Source: Eucalyptus grandis
Taxonomy: Eukaryota > Streptophyta > Magnoliopsida > Myrtales > Myrtaceae
Assembly: GCF_016545825.1 (NCBI RefSeq)
Contig: NC_052619.1
Location: 37,477,682-37,541,681 of the forward strand
Direction of reading: 5' to 3'
DNA: 64,000 nucleotides
Shown here: positions 23,623 through 36,262 of the stretch, piece by piece
Layout of the letters: every line of letters begins with the position of its first letter
Position numbering within the stretch: the stretch's first letter is position 1
Made by a program: the position numbers and the translations under genes
The notes under the pieces: generated by a model
Told to the model about the DNA's origin: nothing
The model's input: the letters and a program-made list of their open reading frames with translations, nothing else
Databases searched by the model: none

Positions 23623-24231
23623 TCTTTCATGTTTCCCGATCCCCTTTTTATGTTATTGAATTAATTTTGCGGTCGAAAATCGAGAGAAGCCGCTGCCAGT
23701 CGATCGGGGACGAAAAAACCCGACACTTGCGTACTGTTCGTCCTTTTTTGTGGTCTTTCGTAAGTCAAATTTTTTTCTAAAAGCATAGGATCGAAGCCCT
23801 CGTCGATATGAGAAAAACGAGTGGCGGATCGCCGCGGACGCACCGCCACAAGCGGCTGGAACGAACGGGGGTCATCAGCACGCGCCGACTCGGTTTCCCA
23901 CAGGCACGTGTGTCGCACGTTTCGGCCCACGTGCTGCGACGCACGCACGAAAGCCCACGCACGCGCGCGGCACGTGCCGGTCGGTTTGCCCGACCGGCCT
24001 AACCGGGCTTTCTAGTCCGATCGGTCCAACCGGCCCGTCCGGTCCGACCGGTCCAACCCGTAGCCCGTTGACTCCGACCCGGTTGACCGTTGACCGTTGA
24101 CCCAAAAAAAAAAAAAAAAAAAGAAAAAAGAAAAAGAAGAATGTGTTTCTTTTTTTAATTAAGTCTATGTAGATTATATGTAATCCCTTATTTGTTCTAC
24201 ATTTGTTGTTGGAACAATGCCTCCCCTTAAG
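23623..24231 (+). other. Copia leader, left part
   Basis: This is untranslated leader rich in 'gaccggtccaacc' repeats (about 23985-24085) and an A-rich run (about 24104-24140). It stops where the LINE is inserted. Several high-GC open frames on both strands lack any recognisable protein. Confidence 0.6.
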
Positions 24232-24458
24232 TTTTTTTTTTTGGTAGAAGGTAAGAAATATATTAAGAAGAGCCAAATGTACAAAAAGATCTCGACACCG
24301 AACTTGCACTCCAAATGTAGTAACAAAAGAAGTGGAAGGGTGACGAGATGCAAAGCCGCAGAGGCGGCACAACAACTACAACAACAAGGCCAAACTAAGC
24401 ACGGCTAGCTCAACCGGCTATCAAACGAGACAAAAGCAAGGAGGAGGCCAGCGTCAGA

Positions 24459-25227
24459 TCAAGGACCTACGGGTCTCCATTGAAAATAATCGGGTCTAGG
24501 CTCCAACTTCTGCAACCTTCTGTTTCTGAAATTGTCTTCGACGTTCCTGAATGTGATAGCCTTGTCTCGGACCACTTTGAAGAGGTGGTTCTTGATGGCC
24601 GGAATTGAGAGAGGCTGGTCTCTAAAGATGATGTCATTCCTATTTTTCCAAATGATGTGACACAACGCGCCAAAGGAAAAACGGGCTATGCACTTATAGA
24701 AATCTTTCCCATCAAATAGGTAGTTGCCCATCTGAAATTTTCCCCCAACCTCTCGTTGCGCTAGGGTAAATTGCATCCGGACGCCCAAAAGAAAGCAACG
24801 CTAGCCGTGACAGAGTCAAAAAACAAGTGGTCAAGAGAGTCGGCACATTCTTGCAAAACGCACGGGTAGCATTCCCAATTATACCATAGGCCGAAGGAGG
24901 TCCCGGGTTGGAAGCCTACGCTTGGCCATAAGCCAAAGATTGAGTTGATATCGAGGCACTATGGCGTTGTCCCATACGAAGGAGTACCGGTGGACTGCGT
25001 CCTCTTCTTCCCGATGAAGTTCCACGCCGATGCCATAGTGAATTGGCCCGAAGAGCTTTCTCGCCAACAGCAACGATCCGGGTCATTCGTCGGGCTCGGA
25101 AGAGGTTGCCCCACGATTGAAGCACCAACCCGAGAGCTTGGCCAGCATCCGAGAAGAGGTCAGCAAATGAAGCTTGTCTAGAGAGCCCCGAGCTGTAGAT
25201 AAGAGAATCTCGAGAAGAACAGTTCAA
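24459..25227 (-). pseudogene. LINE ORF2 C-terminus, zinc-binding RT-associated region
   Basis: Fragments in different frames match the usual C-terminal region of plant LINEs: FVWDNAIVPRYQLNLWL with AKRRLPTRDLL near 24900-24990, then FGALCHIIWKNRNDIIFRDQ at about 24640. The original region is zf-RVT-like. Several frameshifts are present. Confidence 0.75.
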
Positions 25228-25340
25228 GGGCCCTCTAGGGTGCCGGTGTCAAACCACAGAGAGGTTGTTTGGCCATCGCCAATTTTCCAGTAGAAGGCCA
25301 TCCTGAAATTCCTTCTTAGGGTCAACAAGCTCTTCCAAGC

Positions 25341-26546
25341 CTAGGATCCAGATGTTGGCTTCCTAGCAACCCAAAAATTCTTGTTTTTTAAGAACGTGGA
25401 GTGGACCCATCTACACCATAGCGCTTCCTTGTCGGAAAACAAGATCCAAATATGCTTTAGCATGGAAGCTTTATTGCAATCTTGGAGCCTCCTAACACCT
25501 AGCCCTCCTTCATCCTTTGGAAGGCAAACTTCATCCCAGGCTACCTTAGCACCACCCCTGCCTAGGTTCGGACCTTTCCATAGGAATTGTCTAAATATTT
25601 TCTCTATCTGTTCCATCACAGATGTAGGTAAAACAAAGACATTAGCCCAGTAGGCTTGTATAGCATGAAGAACTGACTTGATAAGCTGAAGCCGACCAGC
25701 AATAGAGTGTAATCGGTGGGTCCAAGACTGAACCCTTGCAGTGATGCGATTGACCAGGGTACAACAGTCTGCTTTATTGATCCTTGAAGTGATAATGGGA
25801 ACCCCCAGGTACCGAACTGGCAGGCTTCCTTCTCAAAAGCCCAACTTCAATAGAATATTATTCCCTAGGGAGAGATTGCCACCCGCCAAGAAAATTTCAC
25901 TCTTGCACGAGTTAGGACAAAGGCCACTCCAAGAGGAAAATATATTTAGAGCTTCCTTAAGGAGAGTCGCCGTAGGAAGGTGCGCCTCACAAAAAAGGAA
26001 GACATCATCTGCAAAGAAGAGATGTGAAAGACCCACTGCCTTGCACCTCCAGAAGAACTTGAAATCAGGCCTCGAGGAGTGCTTAAGAATGATCCCTGAG
26101 AGCACTTCCATGACCATAGTGAAAAGGTAAGGAGAGATGGGATCACCTTGGCGAAGACCTCGACCGCTCGCAAAAAACCCGTGGAGCTCTCCATTCAAAG
26201 CAATTGAGAATTTAGTAGTGCGAACACATGTCATAATTAGACTAGTGACAGAGTGAGGGAAGCCAAAGGCCAGCATCACATTCTCAAGGAAGCCCCAATC
26301 CACGGTATCATAGGCTTTCCTGAAGTCCACCTTTATCGCACATTTAGGTAGATAAGGCTCAAGGTGGAAGCTAGAGAATAGTTCCTGAGCCAGCAAAATA
26401 TTGTCCCTAATTCGTCTACCTTTTATAAAAGCAGTCTGAAAGGGGCCTATCGTGTTCTTCAAAGTTAGGGCCACCCGTTTAGCTAGCACCTTTGTAATAC
26501 ACTTGTAGATAGTGTTGCAGCAGGCGATGGGCCTATAATCCTCCAC
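25341..26546 (-). pseudogene. LINE ORF2, reverse transcriptase part
   Basis: The RT fingers and palm are evident. DYRPIACCNTIYKCITKVLA is followed by FIKGRRIRDNILLAQELF, VDFRKAYDTVDW, GLRQGDPISPYLF and the catalytic LFFADDVFLFC. The frame breaks near 25830. A downstream frame (25619-25341) continues with KVAWDEVCLPKDEGGLGVR, the usual segment after the RT. Stops between the pieces make the enzyme inactive. Confidence 0.92.
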
Positions 26547-26919
26547 GAAGTGGCGTTGAGCACTTTCGGAACCATTACCAAGATTGTATTGTTAACCTCC
26601 CTCAAGAGTTTTCCGAGTTGAAGAAATCCAACACTGCGGTCGTTACTAAAGGACCAACCGTGTCCCAGTTTTCTTTGAAAAACTCCATTTGTGAAGCCAT
26701 CCGGCCCAGAGCCTTTCCCTTAGGCAAAGAGAAGATAGTGTTCCGGATCTCCATCTCTCAGAATCGGTTGAGCAAGAAGTGCAGCCTCGATCAACCGAAA
26801 GTGGATGTTGAATAACCTCCCTCAAGTCCTCTAACGAAGGTCTAATAATCTCCCTTGCGGCATCAAGAGGTCCTCAAAGAACTCTACAAACCTTCGTTGC
26901 ACCAGCCGTGGTTCCGTCA

Positions 26920-27990
26920 CTATGTTCCCCGAAGAGTCGAGGACGGAGAGGACTCGTTCCTCAACTGTCTTTTGTTGACATATTGATGGAAGAATTTGGT
27001 ATTTCGGTCTCCCTCCCTGAGCCATCTGACCCTGGACTTTTGCCTGAAGAAGGACTCCTCCGAGGAGCGCAACTCTGCAAAGATACACCTTTGGCTTTTC
27101 TCCACCTCAGCAAGGTTAGCAGAGAAGGGATTTAGCTGTAATTCTGCTTGAGTGGCCTCCATCATCTTCCGCGCATCAAGAGTTCTAGCAGATATATTAG
27201 AGAAGGAATCTCTGTTGAGCTGCTTGAGCCGATATTTGAGAGCCTTGAGTTTAGAGACAAGCTTATACATAGGGACGCCACTCCCCGGCGCATCCCACAC
27301 TTGTGAGACAATTTCATTGAACTCCGGGTGCTTCATCCAGAAGTCGAAGAATTTGAAGGGCTTCCTTCGATGAGTCGAATTAAGTACCTTCACCACCATA
27401 GGCGAGTGGTCCGAGATTCCAGGAGCAAGGAAGGAGGCTTTTGAGTAAGATAGATCCGAGCTCCACTTGGCATTCACTAGAACCCTGTCAATCTTCCTTG
27501 CTTTCCTAGAATGCCCTGAAGACGTAGTCCAAGTGTATCTAAATCCAACGAACCTCAAGTCCTCTAGCTCGCCTTGCTCCAAGCACCTTTGTCCAAACTC
27601 ATTAAAACAAGGGAGCCAATCTTCGGAGCCACCGACCCGGTCCGATGGATCCTTAATAGCATTGAAGTCCCCCAAGACAAGCCAAGGAGTGTCTCGGAGA
27701 TGGGTGCTTTTCATGATAATGTCTTCCCATAGCGGTCTCCTCAGCGAAAAAGAGTGATCTCCATAAATAAAAGAAACACAGCAAGCCACCCCAGAGTCTA
27801 GGCTCTCAAGGTTCCCATGAATTGCCTGCTTGGTAAGAGAGAAGGCTTCAAACTTGACTCTCATGGGGTCCCATCCGACCCAAATTCTACCCCTGGGGAA
27901 AAAGTCATAGTTTGCAGTCCAACACCAACCTCTCAATAGAGCTTCGGATATAGAGTTAAAGCGATCCTGTGGCACCTTAGTTTCCACCAA
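26920..27990 (-). pseudogene. LINE ORF2, endonuclease part
   Basis: The open frame of 356 codons has exonuclease-endonuclease-phosphatase motifs: WLVLGDFNAI (catalytic D-x-N), GFRYTWTT, RKIDRVLVN and the terminal SDHSPMVV. The ETKVP near the start corresponds to the catalytic Glu of this family. It nicks target DNA to prime reverse transcription. The frame is lost shortly before the RT domain. Confidence 0.88.
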
Positions 27991-28400
27991 ACCAACACAA
28001 AGACAAGTGGTTCAAGTAATAAAACTACGAATCTCCGCTTGCCTAGTCGAATCAACCATACCTCTAATATTCCAGCATCCTATATACATATGTACAAAAG
28101 AGGAAACGAGTAAAGGTTACCTCCTTTTTGGAGGCTTGCGACGGCTCGGAGTGGGAGCCGTTCGAGCCGATGGAGGAGGTGGGTCTGGGGGAAGCACCAG
28201 GGGCTTGTCGTGGGTATTCTCCTCCCTGTTTCTCGTTGGAGGAGCCTTCGGCGATAGACCTGGAGGGCCTTCGGCGATTGACAAGGTGAGAGAAGATCAT
28301 CATCCGAGCTAAGGTGGTTGACAGACTCATTCAACTCCGCTCCACTCCCCAGCCCGCATCCGGATGGCTAATGGGATCTTCCTCCATTGTTGAGGTGTGG

Positions 28401-30168
28401 TCATCCACCCCGATTAGTGCTTGAAGCCCACCGAGCCCTCCGGGTAGAGGTTGATGGCAAGCTTTTAAGAGCGCTCGCTGCCATGCGCTTGAGAGATGGT
28501 TCCTCTTCTCCGAGCTGGCCGGATGGTCTAAATATGTCTCCTTGGGGGGGGAGATTTGTTCTTCTTCCCTTGACTTGTTTCCATCCAAATTCAGCCTCAT
28601 TCAGATCTACCACCAGCATCGGTGAAGTCTCGAGGGCGGGCCTCCACCGATGGGGGGGATGGGCTGAACTTGCTTCTGGCCTTGCACCGCCTTCCGACCA
28701 GTCAAAGAGGCTGCACAATTGTGCCCAAAGGAGCCACACTTCAAGCATTCCGCGGCTTCCACTCATACTCGATGGCATCGACCGAACAACTCCGTTTAGT
28801 CTTACCTTGGTCAAGTAGAACCTCGGCTTGTTTACTTGAAGCTCCACGCAAACTCTTGCAAAAGAGATCCTTTGAGATTGCTCCGTGCGTTGATCAACAA
28901 ATAACGGCTTGCCAATGGTGCTCGCGATGGCGCTAATTGCCGAGGCTGTCCATAGGTCAAGAGGTAGGTTCTTCAAGCGAATCCACACTGGCACCATGGT
29001 TTGCTTCTCCCTCTTCAACTCTAGGAGCGGCTTCCATTGTTACAAAACAAGTGCAACCCTTGCAACCGTTATATGACCTTCTTCCAAAATCTTCCTTCGG
29101 AACTCGGGGTCGGGATGCGGAAGAAAAGAAACCCCGGTCATCGGCGAAAACCTCAACAAGCTTCGGTCCCCAAGCTAGCTTGAGCGAGTTCTCCGTGAGC
29201 TGGAACGACAAACTCTTTCCTACATAATACCCAACCAGACACTCATGCCATTTGGGATCCACCGCATCTAACACTTCTTCAGGAAGATCCACCATAGGGA
29301 TATCATCCTCAAACGAGGGAGGAACAAAGGTAAGGTCATACCCTTTCGCTGTAAGTTTCGCAACATTTGCCCACGTCCGGACAGCCAGGGCGTCTGGTTT
29401 TCTCACTTGCTTTTGTGAGGCTTGGGGCCGTTTGGAAGCTGACCTCGCTCTACTTCGTCCTCTCGAGCGCCTATCCCGGCCTACATCTTTGGGACCACGG
29501 TTTGAGGTCTCGCTAGTGCAGAGCCTTGCCCGTGAGCATGGAGACCGGGCCTCCTTGTCTCGATTGAGGGGGCTAGAAGTCCTCTCCGATTCATCTCTCA
29601 ATTGTGCCGTATTACTCGGCTCACCACCCACACCATTGAGCAGCCATAACATTACCCGGCCAGCTAAACCGAGACCTCTACACAAAGAGCCATCTAGAGA
29701 GCGAGAGACTAACCGGTCGGACGCCACACACCTCTTGGGTTGGCCGGAAGCAGCAAGGACGGGGCAGGGTGGATGGACCAACAGTTCATTCAAGAGCAAG
29801 GCAGCTTACTTGACGCCCTCCTCTCGCTGCTAGCAGGTCCGAGACGCACCAGCACTGCTCCTCAAGGGCCGAGCAACGCAGCTAGCCGGTGCGGGGGCGC
29901 GGCACACGGCGAGGTCGGGACAGGGGAGCACTAGCAATCGTTCAGGAGCAGAGCCGAGGAAGGCTTACTTGAGGGTGCTGGGATGCCTGCGAACCTCTGC
30001 TAGCAGACCCGAGCCGCACCAGCACCGCACCTCAAGGGGCCGAGCAGCGCAGCAGCAAGCGATTCTCGTGGAGAGGCAGCTCAGATCTCGCCGCAGAGAT
30101 GAAGAGACTCGAATCCGTTCGGTGAGGAGCGAGGGCTTTCCCAGAGGAGCTGAACCCCCAATTTTCAC
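28401..30168 (-). pseudogene. LINE ORF1 (DUF4283 RNA-binding type, broken)
   Basis: Upstream frames (30168-29965 and 29799-28957) lead into a DUF4283-like region that includes VGYYVGKSLSF, DRGFF and, after a frame change near 28990, MVPVWIRLKNLPLDLWTASA. A zinc-knuckle-like ECLKCGSFGHNCA occurs near 28700 in another frame. ORF1 proteins of this type bind element RNA. The start codon of the original frame is uncertain, and at least two frame changes are needed to read it through. Confidence 0.75.
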
Positions 30169-30332
30169 GCCAATCGGAGGTCTGGATCGGCCGGATCGAG
30201 CAGATGAAGCCGGCGAGATTCAGTTCAAAACCCCAGAGGAAGAGAAGCGATGAACAGTACCCGTGCGTGCATTTTGGCTCATTCTTGTTTTTAAAAGATG
30301 GGTGGACATGTCAAGGATTCTCCCCTTAAGTT

Positions 30333-31085
30333 GCGCACACCTATTCGCGTAATTACCGATGACAAAAGGAAAGGCTTTCTAAGTTGATAGCTAAGCTGAC
30401 TAATCATCGATGGGAGAGTGGCAACTTAATTGATCACATTCTTGAAGTCAACGAGAAAATACAAAAGGTCATATGGAATGGTTGTCCCATGCCACAGTCT
30501 GAGATGGTGCGATTTTTCATGAACACTCTTCCACATGAATGGCAAAGAGTGTTGAATCGCGTATGGGAAGTCAACAGAGCTGCTTCGTATAGGAAAATTG
30601 TGATGGATTTTATAGATGATTATTACTGGATTGTTATAAGGGAAAAGATCAAGAAATTGAACAAAAGATGATCTTTCACAGTTCGTATATTGACTTGGTG
30701 CTAGATGTTTTTTGCTGGTCTTTATTTAGTGTGCTTTGTGGACATCTTATGTAATGTTATCTACCTAGTTATGGTTGGTGTGGCAACTGATATGTTAGTT
30801 GTATTATATGAAAGTATTATTATTATATCATTATTTGATATCAAGTACTATTTGCTTTATGTTATTATTAACTGTTGTGGGTAGTTCATAGAAATTTTTG
30901 TAATTTCAAAGAATTTATTTTGCATAGAATGTTATATTAATAATAACTCCAAGTTAGGATTTTGGATGATGATTGGAAACATAGTGACCTTTTGATTCTA
31001 AAACCTTACTTGAAATTATTCATTAATATGATGGTTTTGTGCAAAATGGATGCATAAATGATAGGCATTAATAATTCGTGCATAT
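30333..31085 (+). pseudogene. Copia leader, right part, with a gag-like frame (30384-30671)
   Basis: A 95-codon frame resembles the middle of copia-type gag (UBN2): IAKLTNHRWESGNLIDHI, EMVRFFMNTLPHEWQRVL and a Trp/Ile-rich end. It precedes the element's own gag by about 400 bp and may be a duplicated or foreign gag piece. The rest of the leader shows no coding. Confidence 0.4.
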
Positions 31086-31965
31086 ATGTCTGATATGTTC
31101 AAATCAATGGCTTCAGCCACAAAGAGCATAGTTGCTGAGCTGAACAAAGGTGAGAAACTTAATGGCGATAACTATGAAATATGGCACATGAAAATCCAAT
31201 ATGTGCTGGAAGAGCAAGAGACACTAGAAGCTCTTAACCTGACCATGGTAGAACCTGAAGAAGGAAACACTACACGGCACAAGAGAGATAAGGAATCATT
31301 TGTTGCATGGAAAAGAAAGAACTCTCTTGCTCGCATTACGTTGCTAAGTAGCATGGAAAATGACGTCATGCGAGAGTTTAGGCGTTTTGAAAATGCCAAG
31401 GAAATGTGGGAAGCTTTGATAGCAAGATTTGGTCATACTTCGGTGACCAGACTGAGGCAGCTCACTATTAGGTTTGACTCTTATAAGAAGCCTCATGGTT
31501 AGACCATGAAGCAACATCTTAGAAAGATGTCAAAAATGATTAATGAGCTGAAAGATGCTGGCCATGTCCTGACTGATGAGTAGCAAGTGCAAGCACTGAT
31601 TCATTCCTTGCCTTAGAGTTGGGAGCATATGAAGGTGCACCTAACCCATAAATGAGAATATCAAAACCTTTGAGAATGCAGTGCGTCATCTTGAGCTGGA
31701 AGAGGACCGCCTCTTGGCGGTTAAAACGGAAGCTGAAATCTATCATGCTGGTTCTAGCTCACATGGAGCTTCAAGCTCTAAGCGCAAACGTCCTAACTGG
31801 TTCGATAAAGGGAAAGGCAAGGAAGTAGGTCATTCAGAGAAGAAACCTAAGCTTAACCAACATGAAAGAGGAAAGAGTCCTCGAATGAAGAAGCTTACAA
31901 GGGTGAAGTGTTACAATTGTGACAAGAAAGGTCACTATGCTTGCGACTGTTGTGAGCCAAAGAAG
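31086..31965 (+). pseudogene. Copia gag with CCHC zinc knuckle (broken)
   Basis: The frame starts MSDMFKSMASATKSIVAEL, reads LNGDNYEIWHMKIQYVLEEQ and AKEMWEALIARFG (copia gag capsid core), and meets a stop at 31500. Further stops follow at about 31580 and 31615 with a frame change near 31650. It then resumes through a basic stretch to a perfect CX2CX4HX4C knuckle, CYNCDKKGHYACDC (near 31910-31950). The native role is nucleocapsid. Confidence 0.88.
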
Positions 31966-33853
31966 GTAAACACCCATTGTACTTTTCATAACTTTGCTTA
32001 TGTATTGAGTTCCGTATTCTTAACTGAGTCTAATCCTTTGTGGACTATGGATTCAGGAGCGACAGACCATGTAGCGAAGAATAGAGAATCCTTTATGGAA
32101 TTCCGACGAGTACCAACTGGAACTAAGTGGATCTATGTGGAAAACAATTCCAGAGCTGAAGTAAAAGGAATTGGCACCTGCCAATTGAACATGCGTGGTG
32201 GATGCACTTTGTTCCTACAGGATGTATTGTATGCTCCGGAGATTCATTGGAATTTAGTGTTTGTTTTAGTGTTGGTCAAGTTAGGTTTTAATATGAACTT
32301 CCATAATAGAGGTATGGATTTGTTTTTGGATACAAATTTCTATGGTTGTGGTTATTTTTTGAATGGTTTCATTGTATAAGATATTGACTATGTTAATGCA
32401 AATGTTTGTTATTCCCTTCTCACATCTCCTAATTTATATGATAATGATGTGAATGTGTGGCATGCTAGACTTGGTCATATTAGCTAACAACGTATGAATA
32501 GACTAGCCAAAGAGGGCTTTTTGGCAAATATTGAAAAAGTCGATTTGCCCATATATGAGCATTGCCTAGTAGGGAAAACGACAAGGAAACCACTTGGAAA
32601 ATGTAAAAGAGCTAAATTTCCTATGCATTTAATTCATTCTGACGTCTGTGGTCCAATGAATAAAATGAAGGCATTGGGCTATTTATTTCATCACATTTAT
32701 AGATGATTATACTCGATTCGGATATGTCTATTTGATTTCTCATAAATCTGAAGCATTGAGTTGTTTCAAAAGGTTTATGAACTTGGTAGAAAATCAATTA
32801 GATAAGAAAATAAAAGTATTGAGATCCGATCGAGGTCGAGAATATTTGTCTAATGAGTTCATAAAATTATGTGATGAAAAAAGAATAAAAAGATAGTTGT
32901 CTATTCCATATACTCCTCAACAAAATGGTGTTGCGAAGAGAAGGAACAGAACCCTATTGGAAATAATTAGGTCAATGATGGCACATGCTAACTTACCTAT
33001 CACTTTTTGGAGTGATGCTTTGTTAACTGATGCCTATATACTTAACCGTGTGCCTTCCAAATCAGTTACTTTCACTTCATATGAGTTATGGACGGGTAGA
33101 AAACCGGACTTAAGTTTTCTTAAGCCATGGGGATGTGCTACCTATACTCATGAGCTCTCTCACAAGTTTGGGAAATTGGGTCCCAGAGGAAAGAAGAGTA
33201 TTTTCATAAGATACTCTGAACACTCGAAAGGATATGTGTTTATAGGTGAGCAGGAAAGTGGGAGTATAACCGAATTTAAATCACGGGATGTCACATTCTT
33301 AGATAATGAATTTCCTAAGAAGGATGAAAGAGGTGAAGATTACTCTCTATTTGAAACCTTGGATCAAGATAATGAACTTAATGAAGTTCGTCTAAGTGGG
33401 AGTAATATGAGAAGTGATGAATTGAATTCAACTCATTCTCAATTACAACCACATGATGAGACGACATCAGCATTATCTAATCCTAGTGGGAGCATAATGG
33501 GAAATGATGTGCAAAATGCACAATCTACCATACGGCGAACAAGTCGCAAAAGTATTTCCTGTCGACGTTTTGACATTGAAGGGAAAACTTTTATGATTGC
33601 CCCACAAGATGAGGATAAGCCAAGAAATATACATGAGGCTCTAAGTTGCCATAGTAAAGAAAAATGGATTCATGCAATGGAAGAGGAGATTGAGTCAATG
33701 AAGTCAAACCAAGTTTGGGAACTAGTTGATATTTCAAAAGGACGCAAAGCTATTGAGAACAAGTGGGTTCTCAAAATAAAGCGAAAATCTGATGGCTCGA
33801 TAGAAAGACATAAGGCTCGCCTTGTGGCGAAGGGGTATAACCAACAGGAATGA
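31966..33853 (+). pseudogene. Copia protease and integrase, to start of RT (broken)
   Basis: Protease active site WTMDSGATDHV is at about 32040. The integrase zinc-finger area has WHARLGHI near 32460 and stops at about 32380 and 32486. The integrase core carries HLIHSDVCGPM, and in other frames FIDDYTRFGYVY and the second-Asp block RSDRGREYLS near 32830. YTPQQNGVAKRRNRTLLE near 32910 carries the catalytic Glu. RT begins near 33670 (NKWVLKIKRKSDGSIERHKA) up to a stop (TGA) at 33851. Multiple nonsense codons occur. Confidence 0.9.
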
Positions 33854-35059
33854 ATTGATTATGAAGAAACATTTTCTCCTGTAATGAGATTTACCTCGAT
33901 TCGCATTATTCTGGCAATAGTGGTTAAAATGGATGTAAAGACTACTTTCCTCAATGGATAATTAGAGGAAGAAATATATATGGAACAACCTGCTGGTTTC
34001 ATTAAAGAAGGCCAAAAACAAAAGGTATGTCGACTTTTGAAATCGATATACGGCCTTTAGCAGTCATCGAGACAATGGTACATACGTTTTCATAATGCCA
34101 TAATAGCATATGATTTTACAATGATAGATGATGATCATTGTGTATATATCAAAAGATCCAAAGATCAATTTGTGATCATATCATTATATGTTGATGATAT
34201 ACTAATTGCCAGAAGCAATATGGAGTTTGTAAATATTGTGAAGAGTTAGTTATCTTCCAACTTTGAGATGAAAGATATGGGTAAGGCTGCATACATTCTT
34301 GGAGTTAAGATTTCAAGAGATCGTTCGAAGAAGTCGTTATCTCTTTTGCAAGAAACATATATAAATAAGGTTATTGAATAATTTCGTATGCAAAATTGTA
34401 AACCCATAGATACTCCTATTGCAAAAGGTGAAGGATTGAGCCATAGACTGTGTCCAAGGACTCCACAAGAGAAGGAACAAATGAAACATGTTCCTTATGC
34501 TAGTGTTGTTGGGAGTTTGATGTACGCTATGATGTGTACAAGACCTGACATATGTTTTGTAGTTGGAATGGTGAGTGAATACCAATTTAACCCAGGTCAA
34601 GCACATTGGAAGGCCGTTAAAAGAATACTGAAGTATCTAAAGGGAACTGCTAATTACAAGTTGAATTATCAAGGAAAGGATTTGCGACTTGAAAGCTATT
34701 CAGATGCTGATTGGGGAGGAGATTTAGATGAAAGGAAATCTATCTATGGATTTGCTTTCTTACTGAACAATGGCGCCATATCATGGAGCAGTAAGAAGCA
34801 AACATGTATAGTTTTGTCCACGATGGAAGGTGAGTTCGTGGCATTATCAGCAACAGTACAAGAAAGAGTTTGGCTTAAGAGATTTTTGGATCATTTAGAT
34901 GTTATTGAGAAAGCTGCAAATCCATTATTGGTTAACTATGATAGCCAAGCAACTATAGCGTACACCAAGTATTCAAAATATCATGACAAGACCAAACATA
35001 TAGATACCAAGTATAACTTTGTCAAAGATATGGTTGCACGAAAGGATGTGAACTTATAA
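33854..35059 (+). pseudogene. Copia RT and RNase H (broken)
   Basis: RT continues (DYEETFSPVMRFTSIR) through two more nonsense codons, where family members have Glu after FLNG and Lys after YGL. The catalytic LYVDDILIA is at about 34190. Further stops fall near 34246 and 34380. From 34388 one open frame of 223 codons covers the RT thumb and RNase H: GSLMYAMMCTRPDICF, the DADWGGDLDERKS active-site block, LSTMEGEFVALS and the terminal KHIDTKYNFVKD. This is the usual end of copia pol. Confidence 0.92.
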
Positions 35060-36000
35060 TACATATTTATGTATAGAATGGTAGCAAATCCTATGACAAA
35101 GCCAATAACTAGAGATGTGTTTTGTGGTCATGTAAAATCTCTAGGATTGCGTAGAGTCTGATGTACTGGATATTGTAATTTCTCTGAGTTGTTCACATTT
35201 ATGAACTTGTGTTTTTTATTATTAATACCTATGAATCTTTGTTTGACCTTTATGCATCTTAATGCTCAGTGCATTACATTAAGTTGAGAAAGTATGTCGG
35301 ACAGATATAAGATTAGCCCACTCACATGGGTAATCGCCTCTATTTACTATGTGATAAATAGAGATGAGACGGTTTTTAAGCTTATTATCTAGGTGATAAT
35401 CGAGAGCTCAAGCTTAAAATATATTTGTTGCCTTAACTGGGTGTTAAGATGATGACATAATATTTACTATGTCCGAAAGTAAAATAACCTACATATTTTA
35501 CTTTATTTGTCTATGATGCCAGATGTGAGTTCTGATAAATTTTGTAAATGAGTAGATACGTGAACTCAAGTTAGATATTGGGTATGTCTAAACTATCATA
35601 TGTACGGTATTGAAGGTGTAGACATACGCTCCATGGGAAATGAGTTAATACCGTAATACGTATTTCATACTACGTATGCATGAGACGACCAATAAGAGTG
35701 GCACAAATTTGATCTCAACTTTTATGCCGTGTAAGACTCTTGAGGAAAATAGTTCATCAATTTTAGTGCCCTCATGACTTTTACTTATTCTCAAGATTTC
35801 TATTTAGTGTTTGCTATCTTAGGATGTTATCAATGGTCATGAGTTGATTCGATCTAATGGGACATTTCTAGAAAAGTAAGTTCAACTGAAATTAAGAGTT
35901 TGAAGGAAAGAGGAAGATCAAATTTGGATAATCACATTGTAGTTTTGTATTCACTGGTCGACCAATTATGACTGTCTTTGGGATAATCATAATTGTGAAT

Positions 36001-36037
<37 letters not shown>

Positions 36038-36262
36038 TTGTTTAAAAGAGATCAAAAGAAATTTAAATGTGATCGATCGATCTAGGGTACTATATTCTAA
36101 ATCTACTCAAAGTGTGATGCCCATTATGAGCTGCTATATATTCCTAATAGATGTATGGCAACGAGCTCTCAAAGTATGCTAGTCGCACGGATTATTCACC
36201 GGTATGAATGTTGAAGAGAGGTAAAGAGGATCTTGTTCGGCCCACCATGTGTGAGTGGGAGA
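35060..36262 (+). other. Copia 3' untranslated region with purine tract
   Basis: The sequence between pol and the 3' LTR is non-coding. It contains a (TA)n run and ends in gtgagtgggaga (36251-36262), a polypurine-like primer next to the LTR. Confidence 0.7.
36004..36035. repeat. (TA)n microsatellite
   Basis: About 16 TA units lie within the copia 3' region. Confidence 0.95.

Larger units (their letters stand above)
24221..30332 (-). mobile_element. LINE (L1-type non-LTR retrotransposon) inside the copia leader
   Basis: The LINE lies on the minus strand, with its 5' end at about 30319 and its 3' end at a T-run (plus strand 24232-24242), i.e. a poly(A) tail. It is flanked by the duplication ctccccttaagtt (24221 onward and 30320-30332). 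It codes for an ORF1 of the DUF4283 type and an ORF2 with apurinic endonuclease, reverse transcriptase and a C-terminal zinc-binding RT-associated region. At about 6.1 kb and reaching the 5' UTR, it seems near full length. Frames are broken in both ORFs. Confidence 0.95.

Noticed and set aside
23777..24375. Long frames on both strands in the copia leader, including a 166-codon minus-strand frame
   Set aside because: They translate 'gaccggtccaacc' repeats and a poly(A) tract and cross the LINE insertion border.
28007..29833. Plus-strand frames up to 193 codons
   Set aside because: They are antisense shadows of LINE ORF1, whose DUF4283-type residues are on the minus strand.
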